DNA of 64,000 bases from Tenodera sinensis (Eukaryota; Arthropoda; Insecta; Mantodea; Mantidae). The notes beneath the pieces were generated by a model that made no database searches, was not told the origin of the DNA, and saw nothing but the letters and a program-made list of their open reading frames with translations. The stretch is from assembly GCA_030765045.1 (NCBI GenBank), contig CM060965.1:150298374-150362373 (forward strand), in the 5' to 3' direction. Both the position numbers and the translations under genes were made by a program. Shown piece after piece: positions 31,416 through 41,845 of this stretch (its first letter is position 1; the number at the start of each line of letters is the position of its first letter).

Positions 31416-33132
31416 CTACTGTTCCCTTTCCCTCGAGGTCAACGGACTTTCACTCTCATATCGTCGGTCTGGTTGGTAGGCGTTGCCTGCGTCTGGACGA
31501 ACGTCGTTCCGTCGGTTCTGCCATCTTGTTGGTTGCCTGTCATTATTATGGTTCCACCGATAACGCATGAAATGCATTCTGCCCTCATTGGTGTGGTTCA
31601 CTTGGGCATGGTGGTTCGGACCGTCGTATCGGCGATTTCCTCTGCCGAACGTATGTCGGGGCCTTTCGTCATGGCACCGGTCACCTGTATTGTAAGGCTG
31701 GTGTCGTCTGTTCGGGTAATTGGGGGCAGTTCGTGCCCCGCTCCCACTGAGATGCTGCCTCTGAGTGTTAGGTGCGCGCTCTGTTCTCTCCCCTTGGAAG
31801 GCGGTTAGCAACTCAATCGCGTCATTGAGGTGGCGGAGTTTGGCAACAATTAAATGATTTCTGATGTGCTCGGGGAAGTGAGCCGCCATGAAGGTTATAA
31901 ATTCCTCCTCCCTGATTGGTGGGTCTAAGAGGTCTTGCCTCTTGTGCAAGCTTAAGGAAATAGGCCACCATATTCTCCCCACTATGACTATTATATCTGC
32001 CATTGTTTACCCTTATTCTTACGTTACACTGTTTCTGGGTGCTCCAGTATCTGGCAAGGAAAGCCATTTTAAATTGCTCATAAGGGACTCGATCGCCCAG
32101 TGTGAGCCTAAACCAATTCAGACATTTCCCCACTAAACCCTTTTTAAGGACCATTAACTTGAACTGGTCGGCGACAGACTTCATCTCGAAATATGTTTCT
32201 AGGTCTAAAATATATTGTTGGGCGTTGTCATGTGCGTCATCAAACGATGGGATTGCTATCTCATTTAAAAACTGAAAACGCATGTTTTGCATGTAGTTTG
32301 CACTTTCATATGGGACATTTACATCGCTCTCACGTGGCACTGTTAGCGGCGTCCCTCTTACATTACTATGGCTGTTATTTGATTCTGCACGTGAGATGGC
32401 CGTGCGTACGCTGGTGCGAGCGGGTTCATTCATTACAGAGGCCCGCTGTATTTGCGTCCTCATATCAGCAATGTCACGTGCAGTTTCAGTAATCTTATCA
32501 CTATGGGAGCTCTGGGCTTCGGATATTTGCGCCAGCGTTTCCGCCATATTGTTTTTTACTGACTCTATTTCCCTAACCATGTCATTCCTGATTAATTCTA
32601 GATCTTTATCTATCTTGCTCTCCATTGATATGCAATTTCTCCTCAGCCCATCACTCACGTATTTTCTTATATCTAGGTTCTCTAATTGAAGAGCTTCCAC
32701 TTTCTCCGTTAAATGTTCTATTTCTGCCTGCGTACCTTTTAGTTCTGCCCTAATTAAGAGGAAGTCTTCCTGCATCTGATTTTGATCTATTCTGATGTCT
32801 TCCAGTACCTCCTGTTGCTGCGCTAATTTATTTTGTATCTTTACGTCTAATTCCCTATTGCTATTTGCCATTTCTTCCCTAACTGTCCTATTGCTATTTT
32901 CTATTTTCCTCTTAATTTCTTTATTACTATTCGATATTTCCTCTCTATTGGCCTGCATTTCCCCTTTAAGTCCATTGATACTTTCAGCTAATTGCCTAAG
33001 CAGTCCCGCTAGATCTACCTGACTTGGGTTGTTCCTTTCACTTTCATACATAATGGGCCCTTCTGCGGACATCTGATTCTCGCATTCCATACTAATGGGT
33101 TTCCCGTAATTCTTCCCGCTTCTCAAAGTCAT
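31416..33132 (-). pseudogene. Gag of the second element, with a coiled coil, broken by one frameshift
   Basis: The first frame, from ATG 33132 (MTLRSGKNYGKP), covers 436 codons. Residues 40-230 form a long charged heptad-rich region, probably coiled coil (for example QAEIEHLTEKVEALQLENLD). Residues 285-400 are capsid-like: FDDAHDNAQQYILDLETYF, LVGKCLNWF, FKMAFLARYWS. Near 31940-31960 the frame shifts, and the rest continues in the frame ending at 31416: HKRQDLLDPPIREEEFITFM, then an Arg/Asn/His-rich basic tail. No CCHC zinc knuckle is visible; RNA binding may rest on the basic tail. A single indel, not a programmed frameshift, is the likelier cause because it falls inside the capsid. Confidence 0.78.
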
Positions 33133-33322
33133 AAAAAGTCATACACTGTTTAACTCTACCCTATCAGCTGTTTATTTTAAATCCCTCTTATGGAAGCCCT
33201 TCGTCCTTAATTCTATATTTACAATATATTTTTTTAACCCTGTAAGAAAATATCTAGATGTAATTTTCCTACACACTTTCACTTAAAGTTTTCATTTTGT
33301 TTTTGACTTACGGCGGCGCCTT

Positions 33323-33450
33323 GGGAGTTCTGGAGGTTCTGGACGTTCCGGAAGCTCTGGAAGTTCTGAACGTTCTCGCTTCTGACTGGGAGTTCTGGAG
33401 GTTCTGGACGTTCTGGAAGCTCTGGAAGTTCTGAACGTTCTCGCTTCTGT
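33323..33450 (-). repeat. 65-bp tandem duplication in the leader of the second element
   Basis: GGGAGTTCTGGAGGTTCTGG...CGTTCTCGCTTCTGACT starts at 33323 and again at 33388, nearly identical. Each unit is made of GGTTCTGG/GGAAGTTC words, which loosely resemble inverted GAA/TTC heat-shock-type sites. It lies between the primer site and gag. The frame across it (Arg-Thr-Ser repeats) is probably not coding. Confidence 0.7.
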
Positions 33451-33532
33451 TGTGCGGTGTGTTCCTGATGTGGTGTCTTCCTTCACGCTTGTTGGCGTGG
33501 GTGTCCGTTGCTGCTGGTTGTGGTTCTTTCGA

Positions 33533-33550
33533 GCCCCACGTTGGGCGCCA
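33533..33550 (-). promoter_or_regulatory. Primer binding site, tRNA-Lys type
   Basis: Two bases inside the 5' LTR the minus strand reads TGGCGCCCAACGTGGGGC, the complement of the 3' end of tRNA-Lys(CUU). The match extends five bases further (TCGAA). Several retroviruses and insect gypsy elements use tRNA-Lys. The match is from remembered sequence, not a search. Confidence 0.88.
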
Positions 33551-33552
33551 TT

Positions 33553-34258
33553 TGTGGCTGCTCGTCCTAAGGTCTCACACAGATGATATCTCGTGGTTGT
33601 TGAAGAAATAATAACCACAGTTATTATTGTGAAACCTTTTTTATTCCAGTGCACAGTAAATGCTACTCTTCCTACCATGTACCCTTTTGTTATTGACTTC
33701 GTCACTGACTGTTCCTCGCGGTACTGGCCGGCGCTGATACTAATGTTGCAGGGGTGTTGTAGTAATGTCGGAGTGTGTTGTAGGGCTCTCGGTGTGTGTT
33801 GTAGGACTCGCGGGGTATGTTGTAGGACTCCCGGGGTGTATTACAGGACTGGCCTTTTAAAATGCTTGTTCGCTGGTTTTATAATCATTTCCCATTTCCC
33901 CTGACTATACCCTTACTTTCTGACCACGCGGTTGCCGTCATTTGTGGAAATTCATATTGTACGCGCAGCTCCCGAATTTCCACCTATAGGCATGCCTTGC
34001 TGTGGCGGGAGTTCCAGGAGGGGATTCCGCCTCACTGCACAGGGCGTTCCTATTAGCCTAACAAAAGGCACAAAAGGATTTTTCGCCTTTTGTTCAGCAT
34101 TGTCTGCGTCGTCACACTAATGAATGTTTTACCCTGAGTTGGAGCAAACTCTAGTTGATACCCACCTGTTACGCATTTACCTGCTACACGGAATGATCGG
34201 TTGGCGAACATTTTGTTTAAGAATTTGCTTTAGCAATTGATTTGATTTATCCCGCTAA
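33553..34258 (-). repeat. 5' LTR of the second element (~706 bp)
   Basis: It begins TGTGGCTGCTCG and ends CCCGCTAA, next to ACGTT. It carries an extra GTTGTAGGACTC-type repeat compared with the left LTR and lacks about 14 bases near its start. Substitutions are scattered at roughly 3 per 100 by eye. Confidence 0.88.
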
Positions 34259-34450
34259 ACGTTTCAGAAAAACAACATGAAGATTTTAAAAAATATTCTC
34301 CTACTGTACACTATCCTTAACACTAAAATGCATCAATATGCTTGATTTTCTCAAACATTAATTTAACGATTTTGTTTAAAATGACATACATTTAAGACAT
34401 GACATACTACAATACAGCGTAAACCTAAGAGATAGGCAAACACGTACATT
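34259..34450 (+). repeat. RepA, continuation of the copy split at 28493
   Basis: GAAGATTTTAAAAAATATTC, CTTGATTTTCTCAAACATTA, ATACATTTAAGACATGACA and CGTAAACCTAAGAGATAGGC follow the RepA order seen at 50930-51170. This shows the LTR element inserted into a pre-existing RepA. Confidence 0.65.
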
Positions 34451-34714
34451 ATGTAAGATAAATTTGAAGCCTACAGTTTCATGACTACATACGTGTTTTT
34501 CTGGCACTAGCTATTTTTCAGCTATCCATTATTATTGATCTAAATGTTTCAATACATATTTTCATTCCTTCGGTGTTGTAGCTTGCAGTTGTTTTATCAT
34601 GTGGTAAAATTTTGAACCCACCGCTGTCGATTATACGACAAAGGAGTGTATACATCAAGGAAAACTATTTCTGCATAGGTTGATCCAATTGACGAGATAT
34701 ATAAGAAAAACAAA

Positions 34715-35447
34715 TCTGATGTGTTGCACTCACATGACTTTCTCTACTCTTGCACTAACCATTCTTAAAATCTCTTATTCCTATATCTTCTTCGTGTTAG
34801 TTGAAATAAACATTTGTTCAAATTATCTTATTGCTAATTTCCTTGTAGGAATATTAGAATGCGGTAGGCTTTGAGCGATACTCAAATCTTTTAAAGTTTT
34901 GAGATCCCGTTCTCTTTGCACGCTTAATATATATAAAAAAATGAACAACGATGTTCCATTTCACGAACGTTTTAAGTTTTCCGAAACTGACACAAATGAC
35001 AAAACATATCTCAAGAATGGTTCATTCTACAAACAATTATTTAAGACATAAATTGCGAGATCTGCATTTTTTGTACGGTAAAATCTTGTCTATCTCTTAC
35101 GGTTTACGAATTATTCAAAAGTCATCCAGTAAACAGGAATACATAGGCTATAGCCGAAAATTCAAAATACACATTTCATTTGTCATACAAATACCTTGAA
35201 CATCATTTTAATCAAAATCGCTAGAGCCATTTTCAAGAAAATAAAAAATGTCGAAATATAATCCATGTAAAGGGTAGTTTAGGGTGGAGCTACTTTCTTC
35301 AAAATCTTCGTGTTACATCCTTAAAAGGCATCAGGCTTAAATACCAACTTTGGTTTTTAACCGACTTTTCGTTTTTGAGTTATGCTGTCCACAGACTGAC
35401 AGACACAGAGACTGACAGAAAGACACACACGGACCCTACTTACCCGT
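34715..35447 (-). repeat. RepA, minus-strand copy
   Basis: Starting from the RepA 3' end (GTGTTGCACTCACATGAC at 34721), it runs through CGTTCTCTTTGCACGCTTAA, CTATCTCTTACGGTTTACG, GCTAGAGCCATTTTCAAG and GTTTTTGAGTTATGCTGTCC, to an ACAGACACAGAGACTGACAG tract. The 5' end beyond that tract is missing. Confidence 0.8.
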
Positions 35448-36252
35448 AGAGAAAGTAATAAGCTAGTATAAAGCTATAATATATAAATAAAAGTGGCTAG
35501 GGAAGGACGGCAAATGCAACACAGTTTCCATTTTAATGATATTAACGTTGACGTTTCATTGCATTATGGCAAAGCGAGACATATCCATTAGTGAATTTTG
35601 TTACCTACTTTATTTTAATTTAATAACCTACTTCTGCTGCAAAGGGCTTGTTGCAACATCATCCTTGGGTTCGGCGTGATTAGTGCATAAGAAGGTTCTT
35701 CACTCGTTTCCCCTACAGCCCTCTCGTCCATCGGAAAACCTTCACTGTGGTTATATTAGCAAATATTTATCTGGATTTGAATGAAACAAACATTAAAACA
35801 ATAACAATTGTATACTGACAAACATAAGACTGACACCGCAATAATTGAGGTATTCAGTAAACCGGAATGACCTACTGTCATGTGATTTACTCCACGTCGG
35901 AAAGATACTCTCATGTCTCTGGTTGGCTAAGTTAGATATTGTCACAAATTGTCAAAATCAGTGCAGTTACTTTTCTATCGCTTCGTTCTGCAAAATTTTA
36001 CTATAAATACATAGGTTTCTTCTCGTCGTTAACACGGTCTACAATTATTATTTACGAGTTTATGCCAACAAGCTTACTGCTGGTGTTTTTAAACACACAA
36101 GTAATGTGTAGGCACCAGCTAAAAGTTACTTAAACCCGGGACATTAAGTACCTACAATTGTAAGTCGCCTTTGGGGTACTTATCTCTGATGTGAGATTCC
36201 CTTGTGGTCTAACCGGGAAAAGTACGAATCAGCTGGGGAATTTAATGTCCTG
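35448..36252. other. Unassigned sequence
   Basis: No gene. CCGGGACATTAA (36136-36147) and TTAATGTCCTGG (36242-36253) form a small inverted repeat just before the tRNA-like sequence. Confidence 0.4.
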
Positions 36253-36326
36253 GCTATGGTAGCTTAGTGGTTAAAGCAGCCGCTTGATAAGCGGAAGATC
36301 CGTGGTTCTAATCCCGACTATGGCAT
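36253..36326 (+). tRNA. tRNA-Ile(GAT)-like sequence, probably pseudogene or SINE head
   Basis: GGTAGCTTAGTGGTTAAAGC resembles an A box with D arm. CCGC-TTGATAA-GCGG is a clean anticodon arm with anticodon GAT at 36286-36288. GGTTCTAATCC (36304-36314) is a B box with one change from the usual GGTTCGAATCC. The acceptor stem and T stem do not pair well, so a functional tRNA is doubtful. Confidence 0.45.
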
Positions 36327-37050
36327 TGAATTGTTCAGTCCTGATTCCACCTCTTAAACGGTCTACAAACATTAAGGTTATCACAACTCACAACTTTGAT
36401 TTCTCGGGGCCTTGTTCAGCCCTTTCAGGGTCTTTCTTCACGTTCTCTGTCCCTTATACATTCACTAGGACGATGCAATCACTTGATGCCCGTTAGACTC
36501 TTGTTCACGACGACCGACGCATTTTTCACGATGACACACAAGCACAGCAGCCTCGCACTCACTGACACACTATCTCTCTAGGCCTAAACTCACTCATTCC
36601 TGCTTCCTTCCTTAAATAGTGGAGATGGCGTCACACGGAACTTTTTCGATTTCCACACACACACACACACACCGGCAATCACGTGACCAGATCTTTCTCA
36701 AAAGTTCTCGAGAAAGCCCCTTTTGTATAGTCCCTTACATTGTTTTAGTCACGTTAACACTAACAGACGCGCGGGGCAGCCAGTTCTTGAGCGCCTTTTC
36801 CCACTCGCCGGCTCGGCACCTGTGTAGTAGTTTGGCTCGTCCGTCCTTTGTTGTGCAGTGAGCCCGACGTCACAGTATGAACTGATCGCTACAATGAACT
36901 CTATTCCAGCCGCTGAAGGATGTGGCGTGCGACGTGGTTACGCTTTACTGCTGTGAATACCTTAATTACGATGTCAGTCTATTTATAACATGGAAAATAT
37001 TCTACGGAAAAGTTAATTGGACACTACAGTAATTTCTTGTGGTGTTGCAG
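36327..37050. other. CpG-richer sequence upstream of the host-type exon
   Basis: This stretch is less AT-rich than its surroundings, with several CpGs around 36760-36880 and a short CACACA run at 36651-36672. It could be promoter-proximal or intronic sequence of the gene whose exon follows. No start or exon was identified with confidence. Confidence 0.3.
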
Positions 37051-37257
37051 GTCCCTGTAGCTCTAGTAGCCGGCAGCACCTCACTGTTACTATACTCAAC
37101 AACGACCCCTCCTATCTAGAACCGCCGCCACTGCTGAGCAGTCCATCTAGCCTTGAGGGTCGCCGAGATAGCAACAACAGCAGTCAACAGCAACCTGGAG
37201 GTTCTGATGCCGCCACAACGCCAGCCGACAACACCAGCGACACTTTTGGTCCTGGTG
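37051..37257 (+). CDS. Internal exon of an unidentified host gene (Ser/Pro/Gln-rich)
   Basis: A 207-base segment is bounded by a good acceptor (TTTCTTGTGGTGTTGCAG, ending 37050) and a consensus donor (GTAAGT at 37258-37263). It is open throughout in one frame, begins and ends in phase 1, and so can be included or skipped without shifting the frame. The encoded ~69 residues are low in complexity: PCSSSSRQHLTVTILNNDPS, YLEPPPLLSSPSSLEGRRD, SNNSSQQQPGG, then Ala/Thr/Asp-rich. Composition and codon use differ sharply from the AT-rich flanks. Such Ser/Pro/Gln-rich disordered segments are common in transcriptional regulators, but I do not recognise the protein. Neighbouring exons were not found. 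Confidence 0.65.
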
Positions 37258-38040
37258 GTAAGTAGCTTTCTCTGTATTTCTACAGTAAATCTTGGTGCTA
37301 TGCCTGTTGGATAAATGCAGGATTTAAAATTTGGCGACAGTCTCCTTCTTTACTACAAAATTAGAGACAGAACCTGTATATTTATGCAGTCTGCTTTAAA
37401 ATGCTTTAAAATACCTTTCACCCCAGGAATGTAAACTGACTCAGGATGAAGAATGTGGTAGGCTGGGTGTGAATTAGAAAAGTTTGCCATAGTTTTTCAT
37501 ATATTTTTTTCCATTAAAGACAATGTTTCCACGCTATTTTTCTAGAAGCTCTGGCCTTTTACTAATAATTGCTCATAACTTTAAAAATATAGTGCAAAGA
37601 AACGCTAGCAACCTATGCCAACTCGTTTTTAGGATACTAATTTTTTGTTAAAATTATTCACTTTCTGATGTGCTAATATAAATTGTTGGCCAGAAGGGCT
37701 CGGGGCTCTGACCACGTCCCATGCTCCACCACTGTAGCCTATCATGACCTCTGCAGTGGGCAGAGGTGGAGGATACAGCGGCCGGGTGGTAGACCAAGGA
37801 TACACTCAAACGGCCATGGTGCCATAGGACAGACGAACAATATAAATTGCTCCTTGTACTCTGATGTATCGAATTGGTCCCAAAGTGTTAATTTGAGCTT
37901 AGTATAGAGAGAAATCATGCTTTCTTAACTTTAATTTATCTTAATATCTTTTGTGAATATATTTCTGAATTTGTGTACATTTACAATGATTATGGAAAAT
38001 AATTTCTGCTGATTTAATATTTTGACTAGCATAAAGTAAT
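37258..38040. other. Probable intron with one GC-rich block
   Basis: AT-rich sequence after the splice donor. A GC-rich stretch at about 37690-37830 contains an open 74-codon frame without motifs. I cannot assign it. Confidence 0.35.
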
Positions 38041-38720
38041 TTTAAGAGGACAAAGGGAACATACAGAAATTACGCTCGAGTAAGTCAAATTAAATTGCAA
38101 CTGCTCTTAAAGTTTTCAGTGGTTTTTCCAGATTTTTATGGGTTATTCTATAAATCATGATAGTTATTTTAAGTGGTAGTTTGGATTAACAGCTTATCTG
38201 GTTCATTCTATTAACATTACTTCATTCAGCAGCCAAAATTAATAAAATTTACTCTTAAACAAGTGAATCAAAGTACCTTTCTCTGAGAAAGTATTAGAAG
38301 TATATATAGCTGATATTAAGAAAGCAATAACATTGCAGATTTTCCACATTTTTACCTTTTTCACTTTGAAGATACTTTTTTACTTTCTGCTAAACTAGTA
38401 TAAATAACTGAATAATTCAACTTCAAAATATAGCTAATTATACTAAGAACAAGTATGAAACAGTGTGATTCTGTATTGCAAGTAGCTTCAGAGGAAAAGC
38501 TGTTTTAGAGCAAATTTTATTATTTTTCTGCTTGATGAAACAATTTTGATAGGGCCAATCACATAAGCCATCAGAGCAAATAACCGCTTAAAATAACACA
38601 CATGGCTGATAGAATAATTCATAAAAAGGTCAAGAAAACCCGTTGTGAACTTTAAGAGCAGTGACAATTCAGCTCACAAAGATGTAATTTCTGTATGTTC
38701 GGACCACCTTGCGCCCTTAA
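38041..38720. repeat. Foldback element, ~680 bp with ~240-bp inverted arms
   Basis: Reading inward from both ends, 38041-38280 and the reverse complement of 38480-38720 share a long series of blocks in order: GAACATACAGAAATTAC, ACTGCTCTTAAAGTT, TTTTTATG..TTATTCTAT, GTTATTTTAAG, GCTTAT, TTCA..CAGCAG, AATAAAATTT. The loop is about 200 bp with no reading frame. The arms are diverged (perhaps 75-80% by eye), so the insertion is old. It is best read as a MITE-like foldback DNA element. Target duplications were not recognised. Confidence 0.75.
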
Positions 38721-41700
38721 ATACGTAGTTCCTGAAACTTTTATGACAATAAGTGATAATATGTGGTGCAAGGAGCATTTTGAACCGGAAACATTCTGGA
38801 GGAAAAAATCCGAAAATACGGAGTTTATGGTTCAATGTGACTTTATCTAAAAGAACTAGCTATCTAGCACGAAAGTAAGTTTTAAATATAATACAAATGC
38901 AAAAATTAACTACTGAAAATGTGCAATTTGTTCTCATATTTCACAAATGCACTGTAATAAACATTTATGGTGTGGCATATGTAAAGCAGAATGTTTTACT
39001 CATCCAAACCAATCCTCTTGATCTCTCAAAATACTTGTAAGTTGGTGAAAGTGAACATCTGTGATTTATAAGCCATGAAATGAGCCAAAAACAGGAGGAT
39101 TCACATATATTCGTGACTCTATATACTGAGAGAAAATGTTCATCTGTAAACCTTTGAATTAAGCCAAGGGCTCACTTGCATTTCTTCAACCCTGAAGTAT
39201 ACTAAGTAAATGCTGCAAGTAGTTTGAGATGTCATATCTGTGCAGGCCCTTATGCCCTCAGATTACCTTTCCAGCGGGCACATGCTGAAGACACCGAACT
39301 ATGTGACTCGCGCTCCATTATTGCAATTGGTTGATTAAGGGGGGGGGGGGGGGGGGCGGGGGGTTCTAAGCCTGTCCCCAGCAATGTTATTCAATCTCAT
39401 TTTCCTGAGAACTACTGATTCTGCAGCAGTGAAACTTTTGGAAATTACACTTGATTCTTTCTCCTCTTAGTTCATTCATTTAGTTCTTTATTTTTTCCCT
39501 AAAGAATCTTTTCGAAGCTTTTTAATAGACAAAATCATAGATATTTTCACTATCCAGTTACAGGTTTAGAGAAATGTCAATATATTAAAAAATAATAAAT
39601 GAACAATTGGTTTACTCGTTCGTGAAAAAGAGGGACTATTGTGTCTGATAATCCAACTTAGCGGAAAAGCACAAAAATGTAAAAAAGCTCCTTTTGTTTA
39701 TTTCAGAACCATATTCTGGTTCAGTATCACACCCAAGTTCTCTGGGCTCCTTTGGTTCCTCTACAACATCGTAGTTTCTGGGAGTAGCTACATTCTTCAC
39801 TTTTGCCCTTGCTGCTCTTTCATTGTCAGTATCTTGGAAAATGTTATTGGTGTTATATCCAGGACACAACTCCCATTGCTTGTATCACTTTCTAACACAT
39901 TAGTTACCCTCTTTAAATGATAGCACAACATTTAAAGTACCTCTTGGATATTTCTTTTTGCCCATTCTTGGGCATTCAGTCTACTTTTTGAACAATTTAC
40001 TATTCTTTCTCATCACAAAATCAAACTTTTCAACACTTTTGCTCACAAACAAACCCACCATAATATAAAGACGCTAAAGTTAAAAGAAAGGGCCGTAGGA
40101 AAAGTTGGGTATTTAAAGTGAGTTTTAATGTCCTTTACGTTCGTTTGGGATGCGGTACTTGCGGAAGTAACTCTTCACTTGCGGAAATAAACTTCTATAT
40201 TGCACCCCATTGAGGTTACTTTGTTGTTTATTGTGCTGAAGGTGCCCATGTAAATGTATTGCAAAAAGTAATTCCCTCTGAATTCCGTATCTTATTCACG
40301 TTCATTGCTTTATGCGAATTTTGTTTGTACTAAATTTAGTATCTCAAAAATTGAATAAAGAAATAGGTAATCATCTGATTAAAACAGTAATAATTTCAAG
40401 AGGTTCTTTAAATAATACTTTCCATAAGGTGTTCTCTCAGAGAAACTGGCAGGGATTCTATTTCATATAAAATAAAAGAACGAGAGCTTAAAGCAATGTG
40501 TAACCACAAATTGCTTCAATAAGTCACCACGACAGGCTTGCTTTTAATTACCGCAACATTTCTTTCTCTTAGGACCAGCAAGATAAATGTGCGACACTGC
40601 TTGTATATAAGCAACCGTTACAAAGAGAGCAAGGGAACAAGAGGGTGTGGAACAAATAAAGGACATGCTCAAAATGGTGCACGATATATAATTGAAAGAA
40701 CTAATTATGTTAGTGCAGCAATTTTGAACAAACATTTCTCGTACAGTTTGCTGTAATTGGTCAACACAGAATTTATATGAGAAAATCTTTAAGAAAAGTT
40801 CGTTAAATGCGCCAGTATTAAAGTAAACAAATTTTATCCATTGTTGAAATAAATATAGATATGGCTCGAAAATAATCCGCTCCCGCATATAAGCCGCACC
40901 TTTTAACTTCCAGGAAAGAATAAAACAAAACATTTTGCGCAAACATAAGCAGCACACTGATATAAAGGAGAACGATTATCAGAAATTTACTTGTACTTAC
41001 ATGTAAGACGTACACATCGTAAACATTTGTTATAAATATGCACTACACATTGGCACCTAATATACCAGTAACATATTTTGGCATAATGCATAACTGTAAG
41101 ATGGAAGTCTTCATCGTAACTGCGCTGAATTCCTTGTCTTGATGATGTCTCTCGCTCTTCATGGTGATTGATGTCGGCACAAATCACGTATCTTAGGAAT
41201 GTGATGGGAGTGATAGTGATGAGTATCCAATAAGCAATAGTGATAGACCAATATCAATAAAAGTTTTGCATTGTTGTGTAATAAAATGCTTTACGCTAGT
41301 TTCTGCCACAGAAGCTGCTTGAATGATTGCAAATCAGCATTTTATTCTGCAACAGTATGTAGAAGGATAAGGTAACAGATATAACCACAACCTCACTTTT
41401 TGAGAGTAAAATTTGGACAGATAGCTTTTTGAGAGTAAAATCTGGACAGATAGCGCGGCTTATTTTCGGATCAATACGATTTGTATCTCAACTAGTATAG
41501 CTTTTAAAAGTGGATTACTTTTAATTTATGGCCAGTCGCAATAAACTCCTGTTACACGTTATTCCGTAACTAGGCAATAAATTGTGTTGTACGACAACGG
41601 AGCAGAGTCAATTCTATGTTGGGATAAGCGGGTATTCCGGAAATGATCACTCCCATTGTGTTTGTTTTGTCAACGTCATACAACAAGCTACATCCGCTGT

Positions 41701-41845
41701 TGCAAAAACAAGTTCTTAAAACAGTCGTGTTGTCTCGGATTACCTGGTCTAGTGTGTAATTCTGGGATAATACGAGTAATGTCTAAAAATACGTCCTTGC
41801 CGTTCGCAGTAGATGAATAGACGGTCATTAGGGAAACACTCCCAT
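38721..41845. other. Unassigned sequence
   Basis: AT-rich, with no convincing gene. MWCKEHFEPETFW at about 38764-38802 recalls a THAP finger. A minus-strand frame at 39869-39636 has an acidic, charged composition (VVEEPKEPRELG) but no domain. Confidence 0.35.
39339..39363. repeat. G18-C-G6 homopolymer
   Basis: Eighteen G, one C, six G. It could form a G-quadruplex, and its exact length is at risk of sequencing error. Confidence 0.85.

Larger units (their letters stand above)
28494..34258 (-). mobile_element. Second LTR retroelement: gag-pro-containing, internally deleted, 5.8 kb
   Basis: It runs on the minus strand: 5' LTR 33553-34258, tRNA-Lys primer site 33533-33550, gag from 33132, protease from 31257, integrase C-terminus 30384-30184, a noncoding 3' region and 3' LTR 28494-29187. 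ACGTT at 28489-28493 and 34259-34263 is a 5-bp target duplication. The LTRs differ by roughly 20 substitutions and two larger indels, so it is older than the element at 10827. Reverse transcriptase, RNase H and the integrase catalytic core are absent. Frameshifts lie in gag and protease. It is a Ty3/gypsy-type derivative that could have spread only with enzymes supplied by another element. Confidence 0.88.

Noticed and set aside
32193..33022. Plus-strand frames of 75-99 codons opposite gag of the second element
   Set aside because: They are antisense to the coiled-coil Gag, which has clear protein-level features on the minus strand.
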